Below are positions 47,457-60,021 of a stretch of DNA of 64,000 bases, piece after piece; within the stretch, counting starts at the first letter, position 1, and each line of letters opens with the position of its first letter. Source of the DNA: Cryphonectria parasitica EP155 (lineage: Eukaryota > Ascomycota > Sordariomycetes > Diaporthales > Cryphonectriaceae); contig NW_024468910.1 in NCBI RefSeq assembly GCF_011745365.1, forward strand, positions 4,120,068-4,184,067, given 5' to 3'. The notes beneath the pieces were generated by a model, which saw only the letters and a list, made by a program, of their open reading frames with translations, ran no database searches and was not told the DNA's origin. The position numbers and the translations under genes were made by a program.

Positions 47457-47525
47457 ATGACGGACCCTATCCCAAGATCTGCAACGCAATTTACAGAGGT
47501 GATCTCGGACATATCGTCCAACTGA
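47457..47525 (+). promoter_or_regulatory. Upstream open reading frame (22 codons) before the Reg1-like gene
   Basis: An ATG at 47457 opens a 22-codon frame that ends in TGA at 47523-47525, 30 bases before the main start codon at 47556. It overlaps nothing else. If it lies in the mRNA leader, as its position suggests, it would be translated first and could lower or regulate translation of the main frame. It is not in frame with a splice into the main coding region that I can see. Confidence 0.5.
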
Positions 47526-47555
47526 TCACACCGTCATCACAACCATAAATCCGAC

Positions 47556-49419
47556 ATGGCCGTGGTGATCACCTCCGAGGAGAGCTCCTACTATGCTCCT
47601 TCTGGTCTCCGCCGCTCGCAATCTCAGGTAAAGTTTTCTACGAGGCAGTCCGGTGGTTTTCACACATCCGCCTCGGCCTCCAGGATACACGATCTTTATC
47701 AATCACCACCCGTCAAGACCATCCTCGCCGACTCCAACACCTCCACGGCGCCCTCCTCTCCTAGGACGATACAGGTATCGACCGCCGACCTGTCATGTTC
47801 CTCGACGCCAGCCAGCAATCTCTCCCTCTCCACAGAGAGCGATCCCTGCGACGACCCCATATTACGAGCCCTGGATGACGACGACATCGTGTTCCCAGAA
47901 TATAACGACGATTTTGGGACAAATTCTCCAGAAGAACTGGAGCCCCCTCCGAGCCCACGAGCTGCCAATTCAGGCAATGAAACCTCCACGACCGCCTCCG
48001 TTCCTCACACCCCTGATCTGTGGGACAATGTTCCCGCCGCCGACGACACTGCTGTCGGCGACCAGCCTACCCGTCATGTTGACTACCTGTCGCATGACTG
48101 GAGGATGGAGGACATATGGTCGTCATGGAAACACATCGTGTCCAACAGGGACAGCTTCAACAACGCTGCACGGCTGGAGAATGCGTCCTGGAGGACCTGG
48201 ATGAAAGCCAAGAACCACCTCAAGACCATCTCTCCAGAGACATTAAATTGGTTCGTCATATATACCTTCTGTACAACCGTCACTACTACTACTACACAGG
48301 GGCTCGGTCGCTGACTTATATATATCTCGCAGGCTGAAAGACTGTGATGTCACCTGGCTCTACGGTCCCCTCCTCCCAGGGAAGAGCAGTAGTCTGTCTG
48401 GGTCGAACCATGACTCCAGAGTAGGGATTTCCAAGTCGAACTCGTTTATACAATCACAGTCCAAGAAGAAGCCGATCCTCAAGAAGCGCAGCATGTCTGA
48501 GGTGATGCTGCAGAAGTCACTGTCATCCTCTTCCCTGGTGAAACAGGCCGCCGCCGCTGTTCAGGCGCAACAGAGGGAGCTACCACGAGGTATAAGGTTG
48601 TCCGCGAGGCCGAGACTGGCACGGGCCGCTACCGATTATGTGACCTTTCCGTTCTCTTCACGGAGGATGAGCAAGGAAGACCTGAGTACTGCACCCTCCT
48701 CGTCAACGTCTGGCATCATCAGCCCAAACAGCGAGCGGAAACACATCCACTTCAACGAACAGGTGGAGCAGTGCATCGCAGTCGAGGTCAAGGGCGATGA
48801 GGACGACGAAGACATGGACTCGGACCGGTTCAATATCGGTTACGATAGCGAGTCTGATGATGGGATCGTGATGAAGCGGACCAACACCCGGAAGCGACGA
48901 CCCATCTTACGCAGGAAGCCAAGCAGACACGAAAGCTCGGACAAGAAGATGCTCAACCCGCTGCCGCCGACCACTCTGAAATACCGGGATGACGACACAC
49001 CAGAGCCCGTCGAGACCGCCATGAAGCATTCCTACAGGAGCCCCATGATGTCGCCGTCGTCGTCGCAAGAAACCCTCCGGCCCTCCAAGTCCTCTGGGAA
49101 GATGTTCTTTGTGGACGAATCAGACGAGGAGGAGGATGAGACTGGGGACGATGGGTTTAGTGGTCCCGGCTTGAGATCGCCACCACCGGGCGGTTTCGGA
49201 TCATCATCATCGTCATCGTCATCAGGATTCCGTCGCAGCCCCTCTTCGAATAGCCTCAACGCAGCACCCGCCGGTATGAAGAGAACCGAATCCGGTATGT
49301 TCATGCCCTATGAGGAAGGCGAAACGGCCTCAGAAGGGATCGTTGGCTTCGTTCTTGACACGGTAAATACGGCCCGGGATATCGCCCATGTGGTTTGGAA
49401 CGTCGGGTGGAGGCGTTGA
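47556..49419 (+). CDS. Reg1-like PP1 regulatory protein (DUF1752)
   Basis: This is a regulatory subunit for protein phosphatase 1 (Glc7), related to yeast Reg1/Reg2, which direct the phosphatase to the glucose-repression kinase Snf1. Two exons (47556-48250 and 48333-49419, 82-bp intron) give 593 residues. A DUF1752 block lies at residues about 174-232 (HVDYLSHDWRMEDIWSSWKH ending at the splice). KHIHFNEQVEQC at about 368-379 contains a classic [RK]x[VI]xF PP1-docking motif (KHIHF). Basic KKPILKKRS, Arg-rich and acidic segments follow, with a Ser run encoded by TCATCG repeats. The C terminus (EGIVGFVLDTVNTARDIAHVVWNVGW) is the other conserved Reg1 block. Most of the chain is probably disordered. 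Carbon-catabolite signalling is the expected role. Confidence 0.9.
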
Positions 49420-51316
49420 TGTTGACTTTGCTCGTTCAGAAAAAGAAGGCTCCCCAGATCTCATCTCCTCGATACCCACGCGATGATTGAGCACTTTCTC
49501 TCTGTCAAAAGGCTGTTTCACTTCTGCGGCGAGACATGGCAGCACGTCTCCTCTGCGCAGTCACACACATGCACACCCACACAAAACACAAACATACACA
49601 CACACACACACACACCATTTCTAGCATCATCCTCCTGTTCTACGATCGATTGTACGATTAGCATCCATGGAGCGTTCTGCGTCATGGTTTGAGCGTTGCA
49701 AATTTCTTACCGCATCCTCACCAAACTAATCAAGGCCATCACGGCGGCCTCTTCGACATCCAAAGCATCCGATTCGACAGCAATCATCGAACCTCGACTA
49801 CGTTATCAGCATCATAACGAAAGGCGTTTTTTTTCTTTGGGGGTCAATACCACATTTCGAGACCCGGAAAGGCATGCACCGGTACCTCTTACTCGGATAG
49901 TCTTGTCTTTTCTTTGGTGGTGGGATCGTTATACTCGGGCATGCATCGAGCAGCAGGCTTGAGAGAGGGGACGGAACTCGTTCGAACGAGTAACTGGGAG
50001 ACGGTAGTGGATCATCCTTCGCATTGTGAGGAATCTATATCAGTTGCCATATGGCGCATTACGGAATCTTTCTCTTCTTCAAAATCATTGGAGTTCAAAT
50101 CAAAAGCAACAAGGATTGGGGTCGGGTGCTCACTTTAGGGATTGGTCATATGAATTTTTGTTTCTTGAAACCCTTGGAGCGGCGTTCTGAGAGGGGATGA
50201 TAATATCACAAGTTCTAGCGAGGGTCTGGAGCCGGGGGGGGGAGGGGGGGAGGTTTACTCCCAACAAGGTTCATCCTGACGGAGACCACAATATCTCAAA
50301 AAGGGCGCGCGGGATTCTTAAATATTTGGTAGAGAAAACCATGACCAACGTGCGTTGCCTCGTACCAGAGCAGGATACTCGAGAGGAATTAAGATCGAGC
50401 CTTTTCTTTTAATACTGCCCACAGGATCACTGAGCTGGAAGTGTCCGAGTACACAGGAAGGAAGGGGGAGGGACCACAACAAAGAAAAGGGTTGAAACAA
50501 GAGTTTATGTCTCTCTTTCATCCAATGCTTGAAACCCGGGGAGGGGGGGGGGGCGCCCTTGTATATAGGAAACTCCTGATATTGGAAGAAGAAATTTAGG
50601 GGAGGGTGTGGGATTTTAACGTACAAAAACAAGCGGACAACACATAACCTTCGGAAAGCCTTCACCCAGAGGCTAAACCAATATACGTACTTACATGTTT
50701 CCTCATTTTATGTGTCTTTGGTCTGACGATCGTGTGATGAAATGCCCACTTTGTGTCCGCCCCGCCCCGTTTATGTGTCAGGGCTTATTGGCCCGCCACC
50801 GCCCCCCGGTTGACCGGAGCAGAAGAGCGGCTCTGGCCCGTTCGGTCTCATGCCGAGGGGAGAAGAAAAAGAAGAAGAAAAAAAGGATCGACATGAATAA
50901 CGGAATCACTGTGAGATTAGAGATGGATCGATCGATAGGAGAGGGGGTTTGTGATCGGGGGTGACTGTCGACCGAGCTCCGCTGGTGGTGATGTCCGGGC
51001 TGGTTGGTGGTTGTGATGGTTGGGGGGCGACTGGTCAGGAGAGAGAGAGACAGACAGAGAGAGAGAGGCATATGTGTAATCTTTTGAGAGAGCATGCATC
51101 TCCTCTCTAGTCACACAGTAATTAAACTGTACATTGTATCCTCCCAGTATCATCATGACGGCATGTCTGTTTTGACAGTTCCTGCAATTCAAGTCTCTGC
51201 TTATCATACATGGCAAGTAGTATTTGGAAGGGAAATTTCCGCCTGGTACATTTGAAGGAAGGGGGGGGGGGGTTGTTCCACCGCCTTGGATACTTCCTTT
51301 CCATGATTGTCCCTCC
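49420..51316. other. Intergenic region between convergent genes
   Basis: This holds 3' flanks of the Reg1-like gene (+) and the RNase gene (-). A (CA)n tract lies at 49596-49615, with G runs at 50543-50553 and 51261-51272 and an AG/GA patch at about 51040-51067. No gene is supported. Confidence 0.55.
49596..49615. repeat. (CA)n microsatellite
   Basis: About 10 CA units about 180 bp after the Reg1-like stop codon. Confidence 0.9.
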
Positions 51317-54300
51317 CTATAACCTCGCCTCTTCGAGCTTCTCCTGCCCCTCCTCGCCTTTACCGGCCACCTCCTCATCCTTCTGCACCTTAATCTTCCC
51401 CACCGCCTGCACAAAGACATCCTTCTGGTGGACATTTATATCCACCAGCTCAACCTCAAAGACATCGCCCTTCCTGATGTCGGAAATGCCCAGGCCCAGC
51501 CGGCCCAGGGCCTCGGGGACGAGCCACGCATCGATGTCGAACCAGTCCAACGTGCCTATGATGGCCTTGAGTTTTCTGCCGCCGCCTGCGGTCGACGTCA
51601 AGCGGGTGTTGACCCTCAGCCTGAATGTGTCGGGCAGCCTGGAGGACGACGGAGCGGCGTCGGGGTATTTCCACGCCCGCAGCATCGCCTGCAGGAGGTA
51701 GCCCTTGCTGCCCCAGTGGCTGTTGAGGCTCTTGAGGACGCGCTGGCGCATGCGGAGCCAGGGGAGGATCTCCTTCTCGAGCTCCTTGCGGAGGAAGGGA
51801 AGCTTCTGCTCCGCAATGGCGCCCGCCTCTGCCTCCTGCAGGAGGGCATTTTCAATCTGCCAGTGCACGATGAGGTCTGAGTACCGCCGTAGCGGGGAGG
51901 TCACCTTGACGTACGCTTCCGTGCCCATGAGGAAGTTCCGGCCCGGGTGGGTGGAGAGCTCATCCCCTCCGAGGAAGCGGTAGAGCATGTTCAACGCTTC
52001 AGGCGGGGGAAATTCGCCGCGGAGGAAGTAAGGGTAGACGACTTTTTCGGCGTAGGATCTGGAGAGCTCGAAATTCTTCACGGCGAGCGGATGTTGGTGG
52101 TAAGGAACAGGGACGTTGCGGTCTGCACACCAGCGCCCAGCAATCTCGCCGGCCAGCTGCATGATGCTTGTTATCATGGGCGACTCGTTGGTGTCGAAGG
52201 AGATGCTGATCGAGGGGTCGCCGTTGCAGGTCATCAAACCTGGGGCCACTTGTTCTACCGAGGTATGGGCAAAGGACACTTTGGCTTTGGGGCGAGGAGG
52301 AAAGACCGGCAGAGCACCATCGGCAAGTCGCTTCTGGTGGCGCGCCTCCGCAAGCCGGTACAGGGTCTTCAGAGAGCTGACATCCTGCGGCTGTAGCTCG
52401 GAGGGGGCTGTCATCTCTCGCGACGGCAGCTTCTCTGCCACTGGTGCGCCGACCACGAACTTCTCAGCCCATTCGGGAAGATTGGGAGGCTTCTCGAAGC
52501 CCACAGCAGCATTTGCGTCTTCGGGCGTCATGTAGATGAGTTCCTGCAGCTTGGCAGGTGTGATTTTGGACTCGAGGATCTCTCCGTCTTCGTTGATCCT
52601 GCCACTGAAGGTGAGACAGGGTCTGTTCGGGGCAAGAGAGAACAGCTTCCCCACTTCGTCTTTCACGCCCCATATATTGGAGTAATGTCCTGGAAGGTAC
52701 AGCGTCAAGGGCGTCAGTTGGGCACGCTCCCCGAGGGCACACTGAGGTCGGATCTGAGAGGCAGGGTCCGCAACGTGAACATGGACCCAGTGCTCCCCAG
52801 GCACATCCGTTGCCTCGACAGATACAGCATCGTCGACATCAGTCGTCTCCTTGGAATCGATAGCGAAAGCCTTGAGACCTTCCCAGTCGTGACGTTTGCC
52901 ATAGAATGCATCTGGCGTGATGTATGGTTTTATGCCAGCAGGGCCCAAAGGGAGAGGTGCGAATCCACCCTCCCGCGACAGCTTGACAGACGGAAGACGC
53001 TTGACGTAGCGGTCGTGAAGGTCCCAGGGAGTGACGTAGCCCACCTCCTGTAGAAAGGTCCATCCGACCGTGGTCGAGAGGTACTCGGTGTCTTTGTACC
53101 GGCCAGTTGCCCGCAATATCGCCGAGCCTATCCAATGGTACCGCGAGGACACAGAGAACTGGTCAAGGCCCGTCCACATCAGCATGAAATGCATGATGCT
53201 CATGTCCACATCGCTCCAATTCGTACGAGCACGGGGTATTTGTTGCTTGGCCGGTCCAAGCATGCCATGTGGGGTCCAGTCCCGGAACTGTCTGCTCTGG
53301 TCGATGGCGTCTCTGGCCTTGAGGATGAACCGGCCAAGCTGGCTCTGCTTCAAGTGCGCCGCTGTCAGGTCGGATAGAGTCGTCTTGACCTTGCCCGGTA
53401 TGTCAGTGAACAGCCTGACCAGGGTCTGAATGTTCTTGATCAAGGCGACGTCCTCACGTGGGGTGACCTCGAACAACCACGTCTGGGAGTTGCCCAGTGT
53501 ATCGAGAGCGCGAAACCCCAAGTCGTCTTCTGTCACTGCGCGGTACACAGCATACAACACGTGCGGCGGCGTCGGCCAGCTCCAGAGCGGGTCCTTGATA
53601 TGCTTGGACAGACGAGACTGTATCTGATCCAGGGTCACGTATCTGTCTCCTGCCTCGGACACGATCTCATGGGCCCGCTCGAGCTGGATGCCAAATTTGT
53701 GCAAGGCCTCGTCTGTCTTTTGCTGGAACTTGGCCAACTTGCGCAGCAGCTCTGAGCCGGTAATACGATCCGGCCCTTGGTCTTGATTCATCTGCATCCT
53801 TGCCCTCACAGCCTCGCGCGACAGGTGCTCCCCGGGCAGTTTGTCGAGGACGGGTTGCAGCATGTCTTTGCTGACAAATTTCCTGATGACAAACTGCGAC
53901 GACAGCTTCGCTATCACCTTCCATTCGCCTGTGATGGTATAGAAATGGTACAAGTCATTGCGATAGCCGAGATAGATCGCTAGATGTGGGACCCTCTCGC
54001 TATCCCCCAAGTGCTCGATGAGGTCGCCGGGCTGAAAGTCGGTTGGGCCGGGGAGAGACTCGAGCGCGCCATCGCTGTCTTGAAACGGCTGCTCAAGACC
54101 TGGCCTCCATTCCTCGTTGATCTGCCCGATCTGGTTTGCGTGCCGAGGTCGAGTGAGCAGGTTTTGAGGTTGTCCAGCTTCACCAGCGTCAATGAGCATC
54201 GGCTCAGGGGCATCGACCTGGTTTTCTGCCTCCCATTGTCGCAGGCGGTCGCGAATCCGCGGAGTGTCGTTACTGAACTGTGGTTGAAGGGATTGTTCCT

Positions 54301-54597
54301 GTACGATTGCGAAATTCTGAAAGGGAAAACGGGCCACAAATTAATATCGTCCTCACAAAGCTAGGACAGCCAAAAGCTTGGGGGCCCGGTTGGAAGGGGG
54401 CGCCTCTTCCTTCCTTCCTTCTTCTTCCTATCTCTTCTTACCGTGCGATTATCTCGGAACGCGTCGTGCGCGCCTTGTGCTCTCAGCAATCGGCTACTTG
54501 TCGTTGAATAGAGCCTCTTGACCGAGGAAGGCTTGGGCTGAACGCCTCTTGACAGGCATTTCCAGCACACATATGAGCCAGTCTTGGCCCTCTGCAT
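51317..54597 (-). CDS. Mitochondrial RNase II-family exoribonuclease (cyt-4/DSS1 type)
   Basis: This is a 3'-5' exoribonuclease of the RNB family. The Neurospora homologue cyt-4 and yeast DSS1 act in mitochondrial RNA turnover, 5'/3' processing and intron handling, DSS1 together with the helicase Suv3. Two exons (54442-54597 and 51317-54316, 125-bp intron) give 1051 residues. The first exon encodes a basic, mitochondrial-targeting-like N terminus (SVKRLYSTTSSRLLR). The RNB domain starts near residue 530: FAIDSKETTDVDDAVSV keeps all four catalytic Asp residues (about 539, 545, 547, 548). HVHVADPAS, YLPGHYSNI and the substrate-contacting VTSPLRRYSDLIVHWQIE are present. A C-terminal S1-like segment (GDVFEVELVDINVHQKDVFVQ) follows. 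The methionine at 54337 lies in the intron and is not the start. Confidence 0.95.
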
Positions 54598-55942
54598 CGT
54601 GAAGTGAGCCGTATAAAGGCATGAGCAGAGAGAGAGAGAGAGAGAGAGAGTAGAGAGTAACAGGAATTGATGGTCGTAAAGTCCAAAAAGTTTGAGAGCA
54701 ACGCCTTATCTTATCGATGTACCTTATCGATAACAACCCCGTACAGCATCACCACGACTTGACCCATCAGAGCGCCAGGGCCTCCACGACGTCACCCCTC
54801 GCACGACATAATGCCAGACCCCTTTGAGCCTGGTATTAGCCCACGAAGGTTGCCGCATCCGCGTTCGACCTAAGTTGGATGACCTGGGCCCCTTTTGATG
54901 GCTCGTATGAGGGGGTGCGACATGTTCGCCGGCATCGCACAAATGACAGCAGTGGCTGGGTCTGCTGTCGTCTCCCCCCCCCCCGGTCCTACGTGTGACG
55001 AGCATATCCCACCGAGGAACCACGGAATTGCTCAATGCAAGGCCAGACGACACCATCAGGCTCCCCTGGGGCCCATCATCAACCAAAGAATTGCCTGGTT
55101 ACTGTAGTTCATGCGCATCCCACCTTTCACCAATGAGCCCTTGATCTGCAACAATTCCGGTTTGCTGCATCTGCGCAGGGGCTTGCGGCGTGGACTTGCG
55201 AGCCACAAGATTCGAGGTTCTTGATCGATTGAAGGCAGTCTTGTCGTGCAGGCTTCCGCTTTTAATTTGATTGCAACTCTCATCCTCTCCGTCCAGTTTA
55301 CCAAAAAGCGTGGCGTAACTCGCCCGAGAATCGAGTGGGTTTGTGATGCACTTCTAACTTGATTCATCCACGTTTCCGTCTTACAGCGGCTGGATTCTTT
55401 TCCACCCGACGAAAACGATTCATTTGCTCAAGCAATACAATAGTATCGGAATAGGTCTCCTTGTGGCCTGGAATACACAGGTTAAAACATTAGTTATTCA
55501 TCGCCATTCCAGCGACTTCCGCCGCCTCGCCAGTAGGACTCTTCTGGGTGGCATCTCCTGGTGACGAATATATGCCGGAAAGACGCAGTTTGTGAGCCTT
55601 GTACACAAGTAGCAAAGGACCAAGGGGGACTATGAAACTGACCACCGGCAGACGCCTTCATCTCGACTGTGATTTATTCCCACACAAGGCCGACACCATT
55701 CAGGAGCTGCATAAATCAAGAAGGCACTTCTGCAAGACATCAGCAGTGCTGTACAGAGGACCAGAGGCTTCATTTTCTGCCTTCTTTTCTTGCGAGCCCA
55801 TCAAATTCACAACTGAACCATAGACCTGGATATCCCCACTCTGTCCGGCTCTAGGTTCACATCTAAGAGCCATATTATTGCTGTCTTTGCTCTTCGGTAT
55901 ACCTTCGTATCCCAGTCCATCTTCAAGGACTGCTCAGAGAGG
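54598..55942. other. RNase promoter and unassigned DNA
   Basis: The first part is upstream of the mitochondrial RNase start and holds an (AG)n tract at 54627-54650 and a C-run at about 54975-54984. From 55817 an open frame runs into the tentative gene that follows, so an undetected 5' exon may lie in the right half. Confidence 0.45.
54627..54650. repeat. (AG)n microsatellite
   Basis: About 12 AG units, 30-53 bp upstream of the RNase start codon, probably within its 5' leader (CT-rich in the mRNA sense). Confidence 0.9.
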
Positions 55943-56510
55943 ATGATAAACTTGGACATCAGCACAATGACGACGAATGCCTCTGGGTGGAATCTGGGCT
56001 CAACTACCATGGCTATCTCTCTCCCGCTCTCCATCGTGCCCTCAAACGTCCCCTTCAGCCTCGTGGGCCCCAGTCTGCCTACTACACTCGTGGTAGATAC
56101 CGACTCGTTCCAGGGACCGTCCACCTCCACCCTCTGGAAGGCCCACGGCACCATGACAGCCATGATTCCAGACGCCACGTCTTCATCCAGCTGGTCAGTG
56201 ACACTTGGGCACATACCACCACCGAGCACGCATAGGTCGACCACCGCGGCATCCATAGCAACCACGGATCCTACCGAGGGATCACAGACGGCAGTGGGTA
56301 GCGTCGAGAGTTCCGTGTCTAGCTCCGGCCCTGCTGTTCTTCCTACGAATCTGGCAGGGGAGTCTGCCGCTGCTCAGGGGGCGAGGGCGAGGAGAGCGGC
56401 AGACAAGGCCTCGGTAAGTCATCTTCCAACAGTGCAATGTGTGGTTCACTTATTAAGTAGGTTTGCAGATGGCGTTCTTGGCTCTGTGCCTTATTGCTGG
56501 TATGTTGTGA
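55943..56510 (+). CDS. Tentative gene: Ser/Thr-rich protein with GPI-anchor-like tail
   Basis: Two exons are inferred: 55943-56413 (the frame is open from 55817, so the 5' end is uncertain) and 56469-56510, joined by a 55-bp GT-AG intron. The protein has an unfamiliar N-terminal part (TTMAISLPLSIVPSNVPF; DTDSFQGPSTSTLWKAHGT), a Ser/Thr/Pro-rich middle, then small residues and a basic patch (GARARRAADK), and after the splice it ends in the hydrophobic tail MAFLALCLIAGML. That arrangement is typical of a GPI-attachment signal. The codons are C-rich at the third position, as in true genes here. No signal peptide is seen; it may lie on an upstream exon. An antisense frame (55807-56265) is the alternative. 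Function is unknown. Confidence 0.4.
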
Positions 56511-58324
56511 ATACACACTGGATGGGGGAACGAAAGCTGTAGTTAGCTAGGAACATGCCGAAAGGGCAGCAGCTTTGAAGAAAGGGGTTCATGTTCATCT
56601 GGGGATTTGTATAGAGTTGAGTGCGTTTGGATATGAAAGTACGCCTGGTGTTAACATGGAGATATTTGAAGTGGAAAATCTCGGCACCTGAAGTGAGCAC
56701 AGAGTTGGACTTTGGCTTTGATAGAGTACCACCGACTGCCGCGCCTTACATGAAGTCTGTTTCTTTCTCTCTTCTAGTCTTTCGAAATGTGCGAGGGCAG
56801 ACAGATGCACAACTCATGTGAAGAAGGTGGGGGGGGGGGGGCGCTTCTGTGTATTATTCCATGAACGCTTCTGTGAGTATGCATATGAACTCATGGGATT
56901 CCTTCTTGGGTAATTGATGGTTTGCCCCAGATCGTCGTTTGTAATTTTTCTATATTTCCTTCAAATCTGGCGAACTCGAGAAAAGGGAGATCAAAGGAGC
57001 CTCTTGGGTGCTGGAGATCGACGGTGCGTATCTAGCTTTGGTCTGGACTATGCGCGACACGAGGCTCTCCTTGTTTCCCTTGCATCTGAGCGCATAACGA
57101 CCTCAGCTATGCAGGACGGACGGACACCATAACGAAGCCCCATTCGAGACCTCGTGATCGACTTGTCAAACTGTACCTGTGCGATGGATAAACTTTTTTT
57201 TCTTTTTCCTTCCCTTCTTTCCCTTTTATTCTTCCATTTCCACTTCTCTATATAAGCACTGTACATACGAATGTACCATCATCATTCACGACAACTTTTC
57301 CAGCTTGTTCATTTGAGAGCTGACTCATGATAAGGTTATCTCTCTCTTTCTCTGCCGGAGAACAGCGACGCACGGTCTGTGTGTGGGTGTGCGATCACAG
57401 CCCTCACAATGGAGGGGGGACTAAAAGGGACCAGGACAGGGGCCCACAAGGTTGCATTGGTTCCTGGATTTTACATATTTAGCGTGGCCCCCATATGCAG
57501 GAACCAAAAGCAGGCGGGCGGGGACGACGGGGCGCCGAGGGTGCGCGCGCCTTGCTTAGTCGTGGGTTCCGCTGGAGAATGAGATCGCCGGTCCCGGTTC
57601 CTCGTTTACGAGCTGGGGAGGGGGGAAGGGGATGATCGTGATTATATTTCGAGCGGTGAGGGTGAGCTGTCGCTGCTGACAGGTCTGACGGAATTGTGTG
57701 TATGTGACGGAATGGTGAATTGGGTTTTGCTATGAACGGTTGTCAGGGGAAGACAAAAAAAGGAAGGGCGAGGGCGTCTTGAACCATCAGCATCAGCACC
57801 ATCATCATCAATAGTCCGTCTGCTTGCTATACATAGAAGTGCTCATTACAGCAGCATGTTTGGAATCGACAACAGTGAATGTCCTCGTTCTACTGTAAAG
57901 TTCAATCCAAGAAGAGGGAGAAATGGATGCCAGTAAATGATGTACTATATCGAGACTTGGCTCTCCAGCAAAGGCCACCCCCCCCCTCCCCTCTTTCTCT
58001 CTCTTGACGCCCGAGTCATCGGATAGCGCCCTCAGATCTGCCGGCTCACTTGGCGCACCGTTCTCTTGTCACCGAATCGTTGTTGAGAAAGGGCACCCTA
58101 GGCGAAGTCGTTCATTTCGGACGGCAAATTGTGCTGTCTTCTGTGGCGCTAGGCGGTCGGGTCCTCTGGCTTCTTGCTTTACTATATCGAGTGTGGTGGG
58201 TGCGTGTGTGTGTGTGTATGCATATGACATGAGACTTTGTGTTGTTCTTTTGGTCGACTGGCTCTGTGAAGTGTGATTCCAAGAGAGTAAAGTACCAAAG
58301 ATAGTACTTGGGTTCAATAGTAAG

Positions 58325-58336
58325 TACTTCGAAGTA
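58325..58336. repeat. 12-bp palindrome in AGTAC-rich repeats
   Basis: TACTTCGAAGTA is self-complementary and is flanked by further AAGTACTT copies between about 58299 and 58345. Confidence 0.7.
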
Positions 58337-59935
58337 AGTACTTGGTTCATTATACTATAGTATCTGTGCCCCGTCCTCAAGCCTCTCGATCGCACTATGA
58401 TCTATAGTATCGAAGCCCCCGCCACCTTAAAACAGCCTCTTTTTTGCTTCTTTTCATGTTCTCTCCATCTTCCTCAACGGTTGACAAAAAGAGACAGAGA
58501 CAGGCGCAGACAGAGAGAAGGATTGAGGGCCAAGAAATTAGCAGAGAGTGAACCCCCCCCCCCCCGGCTGATCGCCGTTCATCCAATCCTACCTTTGACA
58601 GCCCAGAGTGGAAATCCAATATCGCTAAGCCAATTTCCCGACCCTGTGGGACCCACCAGGCCAACCTTATCGTAGGATGGCCAAGTCCGTGGGCCCCTCC
58701 TTTCCTCTATTCTCTATTATTCTTCTTCTCACTCTCCATCCATCCTCTCCACAACCACACCCTCCTCTCCTCCCCTTGACCATGCGCCCCGACCCTGGCC
58801 CTTCCATCTGCACGTGTGGCTGTCTGCCTCTTGCTGGGAGGGAGGCCCTTCTTTTTTCTCTCTCCAGGTTCTCAATTTTGTTTCCTCGCTCCATGATGAC
58901 GTCCCATGTCGGGCACACCTCCTTTTTTCGGGTTCATGCATGGCGCTTTCGAAGAAATTCCCCGATCTAAATGGTCGCTACCCATTTTAGTTTAAGCAGA
59001 CAGCCCTCATCTCGCATGCGCTTGGCAGGGCTTGGGCCTTTTTTTCTTCTCTTTCTTTAGCCCTTTCTTTCTTTGCCACTATAGAGTATTGTACTTGGTA
59101 CCGTATACGGGGTGCCCTGTGAGACTGGAGGGCCGCTCAGGGCAACCGAAAAAAGAAGGGAAACAGACGTCCTGTCAGGCACTTCATTTCGACAAGGCGC
59201 GCGCGATACCACTCTGGGCCCGCCCTTCCCCCCTGCCCCCCTCTTCTTTTTGGCGTGTGGTAACGTCCCGTCCACTCAGTCATTGTTTCCCCATGATGAA
59301 GAGGAGCTCCCCTAAAGATTGAGAGAGGGATCGTCAGGTTCAGGCAGTGTTCCATTGGGGAGAAGGAATCCCACCCCTCTCCGCTCTCTGGCTCATCAGC
59401 CACCTTTCGGGTGGGGAGAGACGAGGTGATGAGATGAGAATGTGGAGATCATGCCTCTGTGGGAGATCAGGAGATCAGCACAAGAAAGTCAATGTGCATG
59501 ATCTCGAGGAGAAGGAGGAGGAAGAAGACGAAGAAGACGAAGAAGAGAGGGGGGTTGGTGTTGTGGAAAGAGAGGTGGACGGTCCGTTGCGGTGGGTGCG
59601 AACCAACGCACTCCCCCCCGGATCCACCACAGCCAACACTGCCCGGCCCACCGACCGCTTCCTTTCTCACTAGGACGAAATAAAATAACATGCCCATGAT
59701 CTCCTCTTGGCTCTTTTTAACGTTACCCCCCCCCCCTTCCCTCTCCTTTCCCTTTCCTTTTCTTTCCCTCCTCCACGGACCATCTTGGTATCCCCTTCGC
59801 TGCGGTGATATCGACAAGTTTAAAGGAAGCTATCGCCAGCTCTCCTCCCCCGTACCTTAATCTAATATCACCAAACCACCGCTTCACTCTTTTAGCGGGC
59901 ACTCGTTCAAAATCAGACTCAACCTGCCACCGGCA

Positions 59936-59947
59936 TAATATATACAT
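59936..59947 (+). promoter_or_regulatory. Possible TATA element of the GH17 gene
   Basis: ATAATATATACA lies about 75-86 bp upstream of the GH17 start codon, in an otherwise GC-balanced region. The placement would fit a short 5' leader. Confidence 0.35.
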
Positions 59948-60021
59948 ACACACACACTCATACCGACTCGACAGTCCAAGTAATAATTCTTACGCCTTAA
60001 TCCGGAAAAGAGAAAGAAATC

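Larger units (their letters stand above)
56511..60021. other. Long intergenic region
   Basis: No supported gene. It holds G/C runs (56829-56841, 58553-58565, 59726-59736), a TACTTCGAAGTA palindrome (58325-58336) within AGTAC-rich DNA, GT/GA simple repeats, and a purine-rich GAA/GAC stretch (about 59506-59551). The last ~300 bp are pyrimidine-rich and form the promoter side of the GH17 gene. Confidence 0.5.

Noticed and set aside
54317..54337. Methionine at 54337 as start of the mitochondrial RNase
   Set aside because: It lies inside the intron; splicing from 54442 to 54316 adds a proper mitochondrial leader and keeps the frame.
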